From contig NZ_JZDQ02000028.1 in the NCBI RefSeq assembly GCF_000960475.2, positions 1-64,000 of the forward strand: DNA of 64,000 nt, in the 5' to 3' direction. Below, piece by piece: positions 24,510-31,610 of this stretch. A program made the translations under genes and the position numbers. Each line of letters opens with the position of its first letter. Positions within the stretch are counted from its first letter, which is position 1. Below the pieces are notes generated by a model. That model had not been told where the DNA came from, ran no database searches, and worked only from the letters and a program-made list of their open reading frames with translations. The stretch comes from Nocardioides luteus (GTDB lineage: Bacteria; Actinomycetota; Actinomycetes; Propionibacteriales; Nocardioidaceae).

Positions 24510-25429
24510 GCCCACGGGCGATCGGGCTGTTGGCCGGCTTCGCGCTCGACCGCCTGCTGGGCGATCCCCGGCGCTACCACCCGGTCGCCGGCTTCGGCAC
24601 GGTCGCGATGAAAACGGAGGAGACGTGGTACGCGGACGATCGTGCCCGGGGAGTCCTCCACACCGCCACCCTCGTCGGGGGAGCGGTCGTCCTCGGCGCC
24701 GTCGCCGAGCGCCTCGCTCCCGGCCGGGCCGGGAAGACGTTGGTCACCGCCGCCGCCACCTGGGCGGTCCTGGGCGGCCGCTCGCTGGAGCGCGAGGCGC
24801 TGGCTGTCCACGAACATCTCGACAGCGCCGACCTGCCGGGCGCCCGACAGCGGCTGACCCACCTCGTCGGCCGCGACACCGACCAGCTCGACGCCTCCGA
24901 GGTCTCCCGCGCGGTCGTCGAGAGCGTCGCCGAGAACACCTCCGACGCGGTCGTCGCGCCGCTGGTGTGGGGTGCCGTGGCCGGCGTACCCGGCCTGCTC
25001 GGCTACCGCGCGGCCAACACCCTGGACGCGATGGTCGGCCACCACAACGAGCGCTACGAGCGCTTCGGCTGGGCGAGCGCCCGCCTCGACGACCTGCTCA
25101 ACCTGCCCGGATCCCGGCTCTCCGGCCTGCTCACGATGGCCGCGGCACCGTCACGGGCGAAGCAGGCATGGCGGGCCTGGCGCCGCGACGCCGCGCGGCA
25201 CCCGAGCCCGAACGCCGGCGTGGTCGAGGCGACCTTCGCCGGTGCCCTCGACATCCGCCTCGGCGGCACCAACCGCTACTACGGCAACCGGGTCGAGCAC
25301 CGCGCGGTGATGGGCGACGGCCGCGCCGCCGCCCCCGCCGACGTCGTCAGCGCCACCACCCTGGCCCGCCGGGTCGGCATCGGCGCGGCCCTGGTCGCCG
25401 CGGCGTACGCAGCAGCTCAGCGCCCGTGA
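24506..25429 (+). CDS. cobD: Adenosylcobinamide-phosphate synthase CobD (CbiB)
   Basis: Membrane protein of 307 residues that attaches aminopropanol (or its phosphate) to adenosylcobyric acid. Family features are FALDRLLGDPRRYHPVAGFG at the N-terminus, VESVAENTSDAVVAPLVW and GYRAANTLDAMVGHHNERY in the middle. GTG start overlapping cobB-cobC by GTGA. Last gene of the plus-strand operon; its final 13 bases overlap the end of the convergent ferredoxin-like gene. Confidence 0.95.
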   Translation: MSPRAIGLLAGFALDRLLGDPRRYHPVAGFGTVAMKTEETWYADDRARGVLHTATLVGGAVVLGAVAERLAPGRAGKTLVTAAATWAVLGGRSLEREALAVHEHLDSADLPGARQRLTHLVGRDTDQLDASEVSRAVVESVAENTSDAVVAPLVWGAVAGVPGLLGYRAANTLDAMVGHHNERYERFGWASARLDDLLNLPGSRLSGLLTMAAAPSRAKQAWRAWRRDAARHPSPNAGVVEATFAGALDIRLGGTNRYYGNRVEHRAVMGDGRAAAPADVVSATTLARRVGIGAALVAAAYAAAQRP

Positions 25430-25776
25430 CGGAAGGCCCGGGCCATGACCGCGGGCGGGGCATCGGCGATGCCCGGCCCGCCGGCGCGGGTCCACTGGGC
25501 CAGCGCGTCGGCGACATGGGCCGTGCCCGCCCGGGCGACCCAGACCGGCCGGGCGCCGCGCTCGCGACCAGCAGGTGAGGGGCCGACCACTACGACGTCG
25601 GCCCGCTCGCACGGGCCGAGGCAGTCGGCGACACGTACCGTCGCCGACTCCCCGGCCGCCGCGTTCAGCGTGCTGAGCACGGCGGCATGGTCCACCCCGG
25701 GCGACTTCCGCTCGGTCCCGCAGCAGCAGCCGCGGCAGACCGTCAGCGTCGGCCGCCCGCCCGCGGACTCAGTCAC
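25417..25776 (-). CDS. (2Fe-2S) thioredoxin-like ferredoxin domain protein
   Basis: A 119-residue protein with cysteine clusters TVCRGCCCGT near residue 15 and DCLGPCERADVVVV near residue 55, the arrangement of the thioredoxin-fold [2Fe-2S] ferredoxin family. The GTG start at 25776 overlaps the stop of the preceding 38-codon ORF by GTGA, placing it in the nrdB-nrdA transcription unit. Its stop overlaps the convergent cobD. The role is unknown: it could serve ribonucleotide reductase, or a corrinoid step, as a small electron carrier. Confidence 0.75.
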   Translation of the reverse strand: MTESAGGRPTLTVCRGCCCGTERKSPGVDHAAVLSTLNAAAGESATVRVADCLGPCERADVVVVGPSPAGRERGARPVWVARAGTAHVADALAQWTRAGGPGIADAPPAVMARAFRHGR

Positions 25777-25889
25777 CCTTCGCAGGCCTCGCAGTCCGGG
25801 CCGTTCTCGATGGCACAGACCGCGGCGTCGCTCCAGTCGTCCCAGCTCAGGTCGTCGATGGCGTCGGTGGTGGTCGGGTTCTCGTTCAT
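25773..25889 (-). CDS. 38-codon ORF encoding the NrdA-like redox-active C-terminal tail (CxxC)
   Basis: Reads MNENPTTTDAIDDLSWDDW and ends DCEACEG: an acidic peptide finishing in the CxxC type of tail that re-reduces the active site in class I NrdA. Its ATG lies two bases after the nrdA TGA (TGACCATG), in the -1 frame relative to nrdA. Its stop overlaps the start of the ferredoxin-like gene (GTGA). Either it is translated by re-initiation as a separate mini-protein, or it is joined to NrdA by a -1 slip at the AAG before GCG TGA, or a frame-breaking mutation or sequence error has split nrdA. The dense packing on both sides argues that the reading frame is used. Confidence 0.6.
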   Translation of the reverse strand: MNENPTTTDAIDDLSWDDWSDAAVCAIENGPDCEACEG

Positions 25890-25891
25890 GG

Positions 25892-27616
25892 TCACGCCTT
25901 TGCGGTCGAAGTGGTCGAAGTGGTCGAAGCGGACTGCTTGCTGGCCTGGATGCCGGCACGCGAGCGCAGGTAGTACAGGCTCTTGATGTTCGGGTCGAGC
26001 AGCGCGAGCTTGTGGATCTTGCTGATGTACTGCGGGGTCGCGTCGGCCTGGAAGAACAGGTTGAGCGACTGGGACTGGTCGATGTAGACCTGCCGGTCGG
26101 AGGCCCGGGCGAGCAGGATCTCCTGGTCGATCTCGTAGCCGGTCCGGAAGACCTCCTTCTCGTGGTCGTCGAGCCACGAGACGTGCTGCACGGATCCACC
26201 GTGGTCGATGATGTCGGAGATGTGGGCCTGGTCGTAGACGCCACGCTCCTTCATCACCTCGACGAGGTTCTGGTTGGCCCGCGGCATCTCGCCGGCCGAG
26301 GTGGTCTGGTTCCAGACGTTGGCGACGTACGGCTCGATGCCCTGGCTGGTGCCGCCGACGATCACCGCGGTGCTCATCGTCGGCGCGATCGCCATCAGGT
26401 GGGAGTTGCGCCGGCCGACGCACCACTCCGGGATGCCCGCGACCGAGCCCATCCAGCGCGACGCCGCATCGGCGCGCGTGGAGATGCGCTCGAAGATGTC
26501 CTTGTTCAGCGCCGCCGCCTTGTCCGACTCGAACGGCACCCGGTGCTTCTGCAGGTAGTCGTGGTAGCCCATCACGCCCAGGCCCAGGCTGCGGGCCTTC
26601 TCGGTGTAGCGCACCGCCCGCTCCAGGCCGCGGATGGTGCGGGCCTTGCGTACGAACGCCTCGGCGACCGCGTCGAGGAAGACGGTCGCGACGTACGCGG
26701 TGTCCTGGTCCTTCCACTCGTCGTAGGTCGACAGGTTCAGCGAGGAGAGCACGCAGGTGTAGGAGTGGTCCTCGTCGCTGAACAGGGTGATCTCGGAGCA
26801 GAGGTTGGAGGCCTTGTTGGCCAGCCCGTTGGCCCGGTAGGACTCGGTCTGGGCCGCGTTGACGGTGTCGACCTTCCAGATGTAGCCCTTGCCCAGCACC
26901 ACCCGGATCTTCAGCACCCGCTGGTAGCGCTCGAGCGCATCCTTGTCGCCGGCCAGCATCCGGTCGATGAACTCCTGGCTGAAGATCCAGCCGACGTTCT
27001 TGTTGGCCGGCTCGCGGAAGATCAGGTCGGCGAGCTCGTAGAAGTCCGGGTGGTCCACCGGCAGGTAGCCCGCCCAGGAGCCGCGGCGGGTGGCGCCCTG
27101 GCTGATCTGGTTGGTCATCTCCACGAAGTTGCAGAAGACCGGGACCACGCCGTTGGCCTTGCCGTTGTCGCTGAACTTCGCGCCGCGGGGACGGACGTCA
27201 CCGAGGTAGGCCGAGGTGCCGAACCCGTTCTGGGACAGGATCGCGGCCTCCTTGAGCGTCTCGTAGAAGCCCCAGACCGAGTCCTCGACGTAGGAGCCCT
27301 CGCACGAGACCGGCAGGCCCCGGTCGGTGCCGAGGTTGGACAGGACCGGCGTCGAGGGGGAGAGCCAGCCGTTCCAGATCGCCTCGAAGAACCGCTCGGT
27401 CCAGGAGCCGCCGTCCTCGCGGGCGTACATCTCGTCGGCCAGCTCGCCGGCGGTCCGGGCGATGGTCTCGTAGCGCTCCCGGACGCTCTGGCCGGCCACG
27501 GTGTACTTGGCCTTGAACATGGCGTAGCCCGCCGTGGTCATGAAGGCAGGCACGGTGCCCTCGGCCTGCAGTGCCTTGCGCTCGGCGGAGAGCGCCTCCC
27601 AGCTGTTGCTGCTCAT
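25892..27616 (-). CDS. nrdA: Class I ribonucleoside-diphosphate reductase, alpha subunit (no CxxC tail in frame)
   Basis: Catalytic subunit reducing ribonucleotides for DNA synthesis, 574 residues and without an N-terminal ATP-cone. Active-site features are present: a cysteine in LPVSCEGSYV, the N-x-C-x-E triad in SNLCSEITLF, a cysteine in YTCVLSSLNLS, and the tyrosine pair in SLYYLRSRAG (548-549). The protein then ends in a repeat-derived STTSTTSTAKA sequence with no cysteines. The expected redox-active C-terminal pair is found in the next, overlapping-frame ORF. The ATG at 27616 overlaps the nrdB stop (TGATG). Confidence 0.93.
   Translation of the reverse strand: MSSNSWEALSAERKALQAEGTVPAFMTTAGYAMFKAKYTVAGQSVRERYETIARTAGELADEMYAREDGGSWTERFFEAIWNGWLSPSTPVLSNLGTDRGLPVSCEGSYVEDSVWGFYETLKEAAILSQNGFGTSAYLGDVRPRGAKFSDNGKANGVVPVFCNFVEMTNQISQGATRRGSWAGYLPVDHPDFYELADLIFREPANKNVGWIFSQEFIDRMLAGDKDALERYQRVLKIRVVLGKGYIWKVDTVNAAQTESYRANGLANKASNLCSEITLFSDEDHSYTCVLSSLNLSTYDEWKDQDTAYVATVFLDAVAEAFVRKARTIRGLERAVRYTEKARSLGLGVMGYHDYLQKHRVPFESDKAAALNKDIFERISTRADAASRWMGSVAGIPEWCVGRRNSHLMAIAPTMSTAVIVGGTSQGIEPYVANVWNQTTSAGEMPRANQNLVEVMKERGVYDQAHISDIIDHGGSVQHVSWLDDHEKEVFRTGYEIDQEILLARASDRQVYIDQSQSLNLFFQADATPQYISKIHKLALLDPNIKSLYYLRSRAGIQASKQSASTTSTTSTAKA
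25902..25928. repeat. Three tandem 9-bp units at the 3' end of nrdA
   Basis: GCGGTCGAA, GTGGTCGAA, GTGGTCGAA on the plus strand. In nrdA they encode the STT-like repeat; in the -1 frame they read FDHFDHFD. They lie exactly where the NrdA tail loses its frame, but nine is a multiple of three, so copy number alone cannot have caused the shift. Confidence 0.85.
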
Positions 27617-28614
27617 CAGAACTCGAACTCCGTCTCGCCGATGTTGCGGTTGTATTCGTTGCCGGTGACCTGGAAGAAGTCGTGGAACTGGGTGCCGTTG
27701 ATGCCGTTGTAGAACCATTCGGCGACCGGGTTGGCCTCGACCCCGAACAGCGGCTCCATCCGCATGTTCTCCAGCGTCATGTCGACCCGGGACTTCACGA
27801 ACGTCTCCAGGTCGGCCTGCTCGATGCCGGTGATCGGGCCGTCGGCGAAGAGCATCTCCACGATGCGGGCCTCGTGGGCATAGAGGTGCTCGGCCACGCC
27901 GCGGACGCGATTGATGAGGTCCTCACGCTCGGCCTCGAACTTGTCGGCCGGCACCGTGGCGGCGTACTCGTCCAGGGTCGTGTTGAACAGCCAGGCGCCG
28001 CCGGTGGCGTGCAGGTTCTCGTCGCGGGCGGAGAAGTTGATGCCGCTGATCACGTTCTGCAGCAGGTTCTTCCCGCCGGACTGGAAGTGCTTGAGGAAGG
28101 CGAAGTTCGAGTAGAGGACGCAGTTCTCCATCAGCGTGAAGACGCTCAGCGCGTAGAGCAGGTCCTCGTCGGCGATGGCGTCCCACACGAAGGCGATCCG
28201 CTCGGCCAGCACCGGGTCGTTCTTGTAGGAGTCGTAGAACTCCTCGGTGTCGATCATCAGCGTCTTGTTGAGCTTCGCGTAGAACGGTGCGTGCATGTTC
28301 AGCTCGGCGAACGAGAAGGCGTTGGTCATCATCTGGATCTCGGGCCGCGGGAAGGCGTGGAAGAGCCGGTCGCCCCACACCTCGCCGCCGAGGATCAGCT
28401 CGTAGATGGTGAACAGCTTCAGCGTGGTCTTGACCGCGGCCTGCTCGGCGTCGGTCATGTTGACCAGGAAGTCCTGCTTGTCGTTCTCGACCGGGATCTC
28501 CTCGGCGGTCCAGAAGATGCTCCGCTGCTTCTTGGCCAGGTCCTCGGCCATCGGATAGTCGAAGACGTACGCCGACTTCTCGGTGCGGATCGGTAGACCC
28601 TCGGTGTCGATCAA
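27616..28614 (-). CDS. nrdB: Class I ribonucleoside-diphosphate reductase, beta subunit
   Basis: Radical-generating ferritin-like subunit of about 332 residues. Candidate metal ligands are E72 in IYELILGGE, E104 and H108 in FAELNMHAPFY and the ExxH in SARDENLHATGGAW. Y112 (HAPFY) sits at the radical-tyrosine spacing after the histidine. The first ExxH is spaced ExxxH rather than ExxH. TTG at 28614 is chosen because homology-like sequence (LIDTEGLPIRTEKSAYVFDY) begins there and GGAAGAAGGG lies upstream; no ATG is available in frame nearby. The leader carries a B12 riboswitch. Confidence 0.9.
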   Translation of the reverse strand: MIDTEGLPIRTEKSAYVFDYPMAEDLAKKQRSIFWTAEEIPVENDKQDFLVNMTDAEQAAVKTTLKLFTIYELILGGEVWGDRLFHAFPRPEIQMMTNAFSFAELNMHAPFYAKLNKTLMIDTEEFYDSYKNDPVLAERIAFVWDAIADEDLLYALSVFTLMENCVLYSNFAFLKHFQSGGKNLLQNVISGINFSARDENLHATGGAWLFNTTLDEYAATVPADKFEAEREDLINRVRGVAEHLYAHEARIVEMLFADGPITGIEQADLETFVKSRVDMTLENMRMEPLFGVEANPVAEWFYNGINGTQFHDFFQVTGNEYNRNIGETEFEF

Positions 28615-28751
28615 CTCATCAGCCCTTCTTCCGCGCCCCCGCGGCTCGCTCGGATGTCTCGTGCATCCGTGCCGGGGCAGGAGAGGACGGCGTCGTACGC
28701 GCTCGATCCCCTGACCTTCCCTCGAGGTCGCGGACCCCACCATGAGGTGGG

Positions 28752-28928
28752 CACTGGCAGGTCTTCGGACTCGTGGGCGTGAAAGTGCTCGGTCCTAGTG
28801 GCCGTCGCTTCCCAGGAGCCGGCTTGCTCCCAGTGCTTCGTGACGGCGGTCGTTCCCACTCACCGCTGCGGGGCAGTCCCGGACTCGCACCGGGTTCCCT
28901 CTTGCCTCTCCCGCCCCGTCGCCGAGGT
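28752..28928 (-). promoter_or_regulatory. Adenosylcobalamin riboswitch controlling nrdB-nrdA
   Basis: On the minus strand the order is GGGAACCCGGTGCGAGTCC, GGGACTGCCCCGCAGCGGT, then CTGGGAAGCGACGGCCACTAG and the B12 box GAGTCCGAAGACCTGCCAG. It lies about 140 bp before the nrdB start. Control of a B12-independent class I reductase by B12 is established in Streptomyces (nrdABS); the same logic is likely here, with a B12-dependent class II enzyme expected elsewhere in the genome. The stretch 28615-28751 holds no gene. Confidence 0.93.
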
Positions 28929-28948
28929 GGGAGAACCAGCTGCGAGGA

Positions 28949-28995
28949 CCACTATATGCGGGAATTACACCAATGCAACTTCCTAGATGTTGTGC
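28949..28995 (-). promoter_or_regulatory. nrdBA promoter with two candidate NrdR boxes
   Basis: On the minus strand a -35 TTGCAT (28973-28978) and -10 TATAGT (28951-28956) are 16 bp apart. Two 16-bp stretches resemble the NrdR box (ACACWATATMTWGTGT): GCACAACATCTAGGAA at 28980-28995 and TTCCCGCATATAGTGG at 28949-28964. The second matches only in its right half. They are separated by 15 bp, that is 31 bp centre to centre, the helical phasing known for paired NrdR sites. The -10 lies within the second box. The local sequence is clearly AT-richer than its surroundings. Confidence 0.6.
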
Positions 28996-29039
28996 TTCTC
29001 CCGGTCGTTGGAACGGCGTGGATGCGGGCCCGGGCCGGA

Positions 29040-29165
29040 CGTGGCATGATGCGGTCAACGGACATGAGGAAGCCGGTGGAACTCCGGCACAGTCGCGCTA
29101 CTGTGACATCGCCTCGCGGCGGTGGAGTCAGACCCGAAGGTCCGTCCAACCCCAACGAACAGGGA
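29040..29165 (+). promoter_or_regulatory. Adenosylcobalamin riboswitch upstream of cbtB-cbtA
   Basis: Core AGGAAGCCGGTGGAACTCC, GGCACAGTCGCGCTACTGTGA, then GGAGTCAGACCCGAAGGTCC. Just after it AGGGA and TCCCT (29161-29178) can pair directly before the ribosome site GAGGAGG of cbtB, a possible on/off hairpin. It is oriented opposite to the nrd riboswitch, and both sit in the same 575-bp gap. Confidence 0.92.
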
Positions 29166-29189
29166 CGCAGGTATCCCTGAGGAGGACAT

Positions 29190-29405
29190 ATGTCGCAGCA
29201 CGCTGTCGCACCCGTCGCCGGTGCGGAACTGCCCACCATCCCGCTCCGTGAGCTCGCCCCCTGGGCGCTCTTCTTCGGTCTGCTCGGTCTTCTGGCGCTC
29301 TTCTTCATCAGCGCCGACCAGGGCGCGATCTCGATCCCGTCCGGCACCCTGATCCACGAGTGGGTCCACGACGGGCGTCACCTGCTCGGCTACCCCTGCC
29401 ACTGA
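29190..29405 (+). CDS. cbtB: Cobalt transporter subunit CbtB
   Basis: A 71-residue protein with one transmembrane helix (about 26-42, LFFGLLGLLALFFI) and a short C-terminal part with histidines (IHEWVHDGRHLLGYPCH) suited to metal binding, as in CbtB. ATG with GAGGAGG upstream. It overlaps cbtA by TGATG and lies directly behind a B12 riboswitch, the normal setting for this cobalt uptake pair. Confidence 0.93.
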   Translation: MSQHAVAPVAGAELPTIPLRELAPWALFFGLLGLLALFFISADQGAISIPSGTLIHEWVHDGRHLLGYPCH

Positions 29406-30190
29406 TGAGCCCGCGTGCCTTTCTCGTACGCGGCCTGCTAGCCGGCCTCCTCGCCGGAGTCGTCACCTTCCTGGTGGCGTACTCCGTCGGTGAGCCGCAG
29501 GTCGGTGCTGCCATCGCACTGGAGGAGGCCGGCGGCGACGGACACTCGCACTCGCATGCCGCCGAAGGCGCTGGGGGTGCTGAGGGTGAGGAGGAGACCG
29601 CCGAGGTCTCCCGCACCAACCAGAGCACCTGGGGCCTGCTGACCGGCACCCTGGCGATCGGCGTCGCGCTCGGGGGCATCCTCGGGCTGGTCGCCGCCGC
29701 CACGCTGGGCCGGCTCGGACGGCTCACGCCCGGCCAGTCGACGGCGCTCGTGACCCTGATCGGGTTCGTCGCGGTCGCGCTGGTGCCGTTCCTCAAGTAC
29801 CCGGCGACGCCGCCGGCGGTCGGCAGCGGCGACACCATCGGCACCCGCACCGCGGTCTACTTCGCCTTCCAGGCCCTCTCGGTCGTGGCGGCGGTGGTCA
29901 CGACGTACGCCGCCGTGCGGCTGCGCGGGCGGTTCGGCACCTACCTCGCCGTCGTCGGCGGGGTCGCGGCCTACCTGGTCGTGATGGTCGTCGCCGGAGA
30001 GCTGTTCACGACGGTCAACGAGGTCGGGGACTTCCCGGCCGACACGCTGTGGTTCTTCCGCCGGGCCTCGCTGATCACGCTCGCCACCATGTGGGGCGTG
30101 CTCGGGGTGGCGCTGACCGGGCTGGTCATTCGTCTGTACGCGGCAGAGCGCGCTGTCGCGGAGCGCAAGGCCCTGGCCGCCAGCCTGTGA
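29405..30190 (+). CDS. cbtA: Cobalt transporter subunit CbtA
   Basis: A 261-residue membrane protein with about five to six helices. A histidine-rich loop (GDGHSHSHAAEG, about residues 46-57) after the first helix could bind cobalt. It forms a two-gene unit with cbtB and probably supplies the metal for the CobN chelatase in the neighbouring operon. The other strand carries nothing convincing. Confidence 0.92.
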   Translation: MSPRAFLVRGLLAGLLAGVVTFLVAYSVGEPQVGAAIALEEAGGDGHSHSHAAEGAGGAEGEEETAEVSRTNQSTWGLLTGTLAIGVALGGILGLVAAATLGRLGRLTPGQSTALVTLIGFVAVALVPFLKYPATPPAVGSGDTIGTRTAVYFAFQALSVVAAVVTTYAAVRLRGRFGTYLAVVGGVAAYLVVMVVAGELFTTVNEVGDFPADTLWFFRRASLITLATMWGVLGVALTGLVIRLYAAERAVAERKALAASL

Positions 30191-30216
30191 CATCCGCGCC
30201 CTCCGGGCGCGGCAGG

Positions 30217-30888
30217 CTAGCGGGGGAGGCGGTAGGCCTCCACCGGACGGCCGCCGTCCAGGTGATCACGCACGATCACCCGGGCGGCGGCCGCTTCCAC
30301 GTGGCCGTACCAGACGTCGTCGGGCTGCACGCTGAGCACCGGCGCCTGGTTGCACGGGAACTGGCAGCCGGTGTGGGTGATCAGCAGGTCGTCGTCGCCG
30401 AGACCGGCCTCCATCGCGCCCAGGATCACGGCCCTGGCGGTCTCCTCGGAGCCCTTCGCGGTGCAGCGCGGGCCGCGGCAGATCAGCACCTGACGTACGT
30501 GGCCGGAGACGTGTTCCCAGGCCGGCGAGGTGAGCCCGGGCTCGGTGCCGGTGATCGGCCTGGTCTCGGCCAGCACCACGGAGAGCTCGTCGCGCGTGGT
30601 CGCCAGCGCGGTCGCCACCTCGATCGTGGGGCGGTCGCCCGCGCGCTCGCGCCACCAGTGGGCCGCGATCCGGCGCAGCCAGGAGTGGCCAGGCGCTAGC
30701 GGGCCGAGGCTGACCCCGGCCAGGGTGATGGTCGCCGCGCCGGCGTCGGCGAGCCGGGTCAGCTCGGCGGAGAGCGAGGGCCCGCCCATCTGCAGGAAGG
30801 CCAGGCTCGCCTCGAGCTCGCCGGCCCAGCCGAGCAGCTCCTGGCGCCGGTCGACGTCGGTCACCGACATCCCGACGACCACCCTCAT
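30217..30888 (-). CDS. CbiX-like / (2Fe-2S) ferredoxin two-domain protein
   Basis: A 223-residue protein. Residues 1-105 resemble a CbiX/sirohydrochlorin chelatase-like half (FLQMGGPSLSAELTRLADAG, SLGPLAPGHSWLRRIA), but without an obvious N-terminal HG metal-binding motif. Residues 130-205 are a thioredoxin-fold [2Fe-2S] ferredoxin (LICRGPRCTAKGSE and THTGCQFPCNQAPV). It is the last gene of the cobN-cobF-cobQ-cobK operon (ATGA overlap with cobK). An electron-transfer or metal-handling role in corrin synthesis is likely but not shown. Confidence 0.75.
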   Translation of the reverse strand: MRVVVGMSVTDVDRRQELLGWAGELEASLAFLQMGGPSLSAELTRLADAGAATITLAGVSLGPLAPGHSWLRRIAAHWWRERAGDRPTIEVATALATTRDELSVVLAETRPITGTEPGLTSPAWEHVSGHVRQVLICRGPRCTAKGSEETARAVILGAMEAGLGDDDLLITHTGCQFPCNQAPVLSVQPDDVWYGHVEAAAARVIVRDHLDGGRPVEAYRLPR

Positions 30889-31610
30889 CCGAGGCTCCGG
30901 ACCCAGGCGACCGCCTCGGCGACGTCGTCGACCGTGCGGACGCCGTCGGCGGCCGTGGGGCGGCGTACGACCACGACGGGCACGCCGAGCTCGGCTGCCG
31001 CGGCCATCTTCGGCCAGGTGAAGGAGCCGCCGGAGTCCTTGGTGATGAGCACGTCGATCCGGTTCTCGCGCATCAGCGCGAGCTCGCCCTCGATCTCGTA
31101 GGGGCCACGGCTGGTCAGCAGCGTCCATGGCTCGGGCAGGTCGAGGTCGGGCGGGTCGACCACGCGGGCCAGAGCCGCGTGGCCGGCCAGCGCCGGGACG
31201 AAGCGCGCCAGCTCCTGGCGCCCGACCGTGATGAAGGGACGCCTCCCGAGACAGGCGGCGAGCGCGGCGGCCCGGTCGTGGGTGTCGGCGTAGGTCCAGG
31301 ACGGGTCCGCCGGCCAGCCCGGCCGCTCCAGTCGGAGCAGCGGGTGTCCCGTCCGCGCGCAGGCCGCGGCCGCGTTGGCCGACATCCCGCGCGCGAACGG
31401 GTGCGTGGCGTCGACGACGGCGTCGAAGTGGTCGAGAGCCCCCCTCAAGCCCTCGACCCCTCCGAAGCCGCCGATCCGTACCGCCCCCACCGGCAGCCGC
31501 GGCCGGGCCACCCGGCCCGCCAGTGAGGAGGTGACCTCCACCCCCTCCTCGACCAGCCGCGCCGCCAGGTCCCGAGCCTCTCCGGTCCCGCCCAGGATCA
31601 GGAGTCTCAT
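30885..31610 (-). CDS. cobK: Precorrin-6A reductase CobK
   Basis: NADPH-dependent reductase of 241 residues converting precorrin-6A to dihydro-precorrin-6. Shows the N-terminal nucleotide-binding segment LLILGGTGEARDLAARL, then DATHPFARGMSANAAAAC and FITVGRQELARF, and near the C-terminus LITKDSGGSFTWPKM. ATGA overlaps with cobQ upstream and the CbiX-like gene downstream. Confidence 0.95.
   Translation of the reverse strand: MRLLILGGTGEARDLAARLVEEGVEVTSSLAGRVARPRLPVGAVRIGGFGGVEGLRGALDHFDAVVDATHPFARGMSANAAAACARTGHPLLRLERPGWPADPSWTYADTHDRAAALAACLGRRPFITVGRQELARFVPALAGHAALARVVDPPDLDLPEPWTLLTSRGPYEIEGELALMRENRIDVLITKDSGGSFTWPKMAAAAELGVPVVVVRRPTAADGVRTVDDVAEAVAWVRSLG

Noticed and set aside
25902..25928. 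Tandem 9-bp repeat as the direct cause of the nrdA frame break
   Set aside because: A gain or loss of 9-bp units preserves frame; a separate 1-base change or a translational slip is needed.
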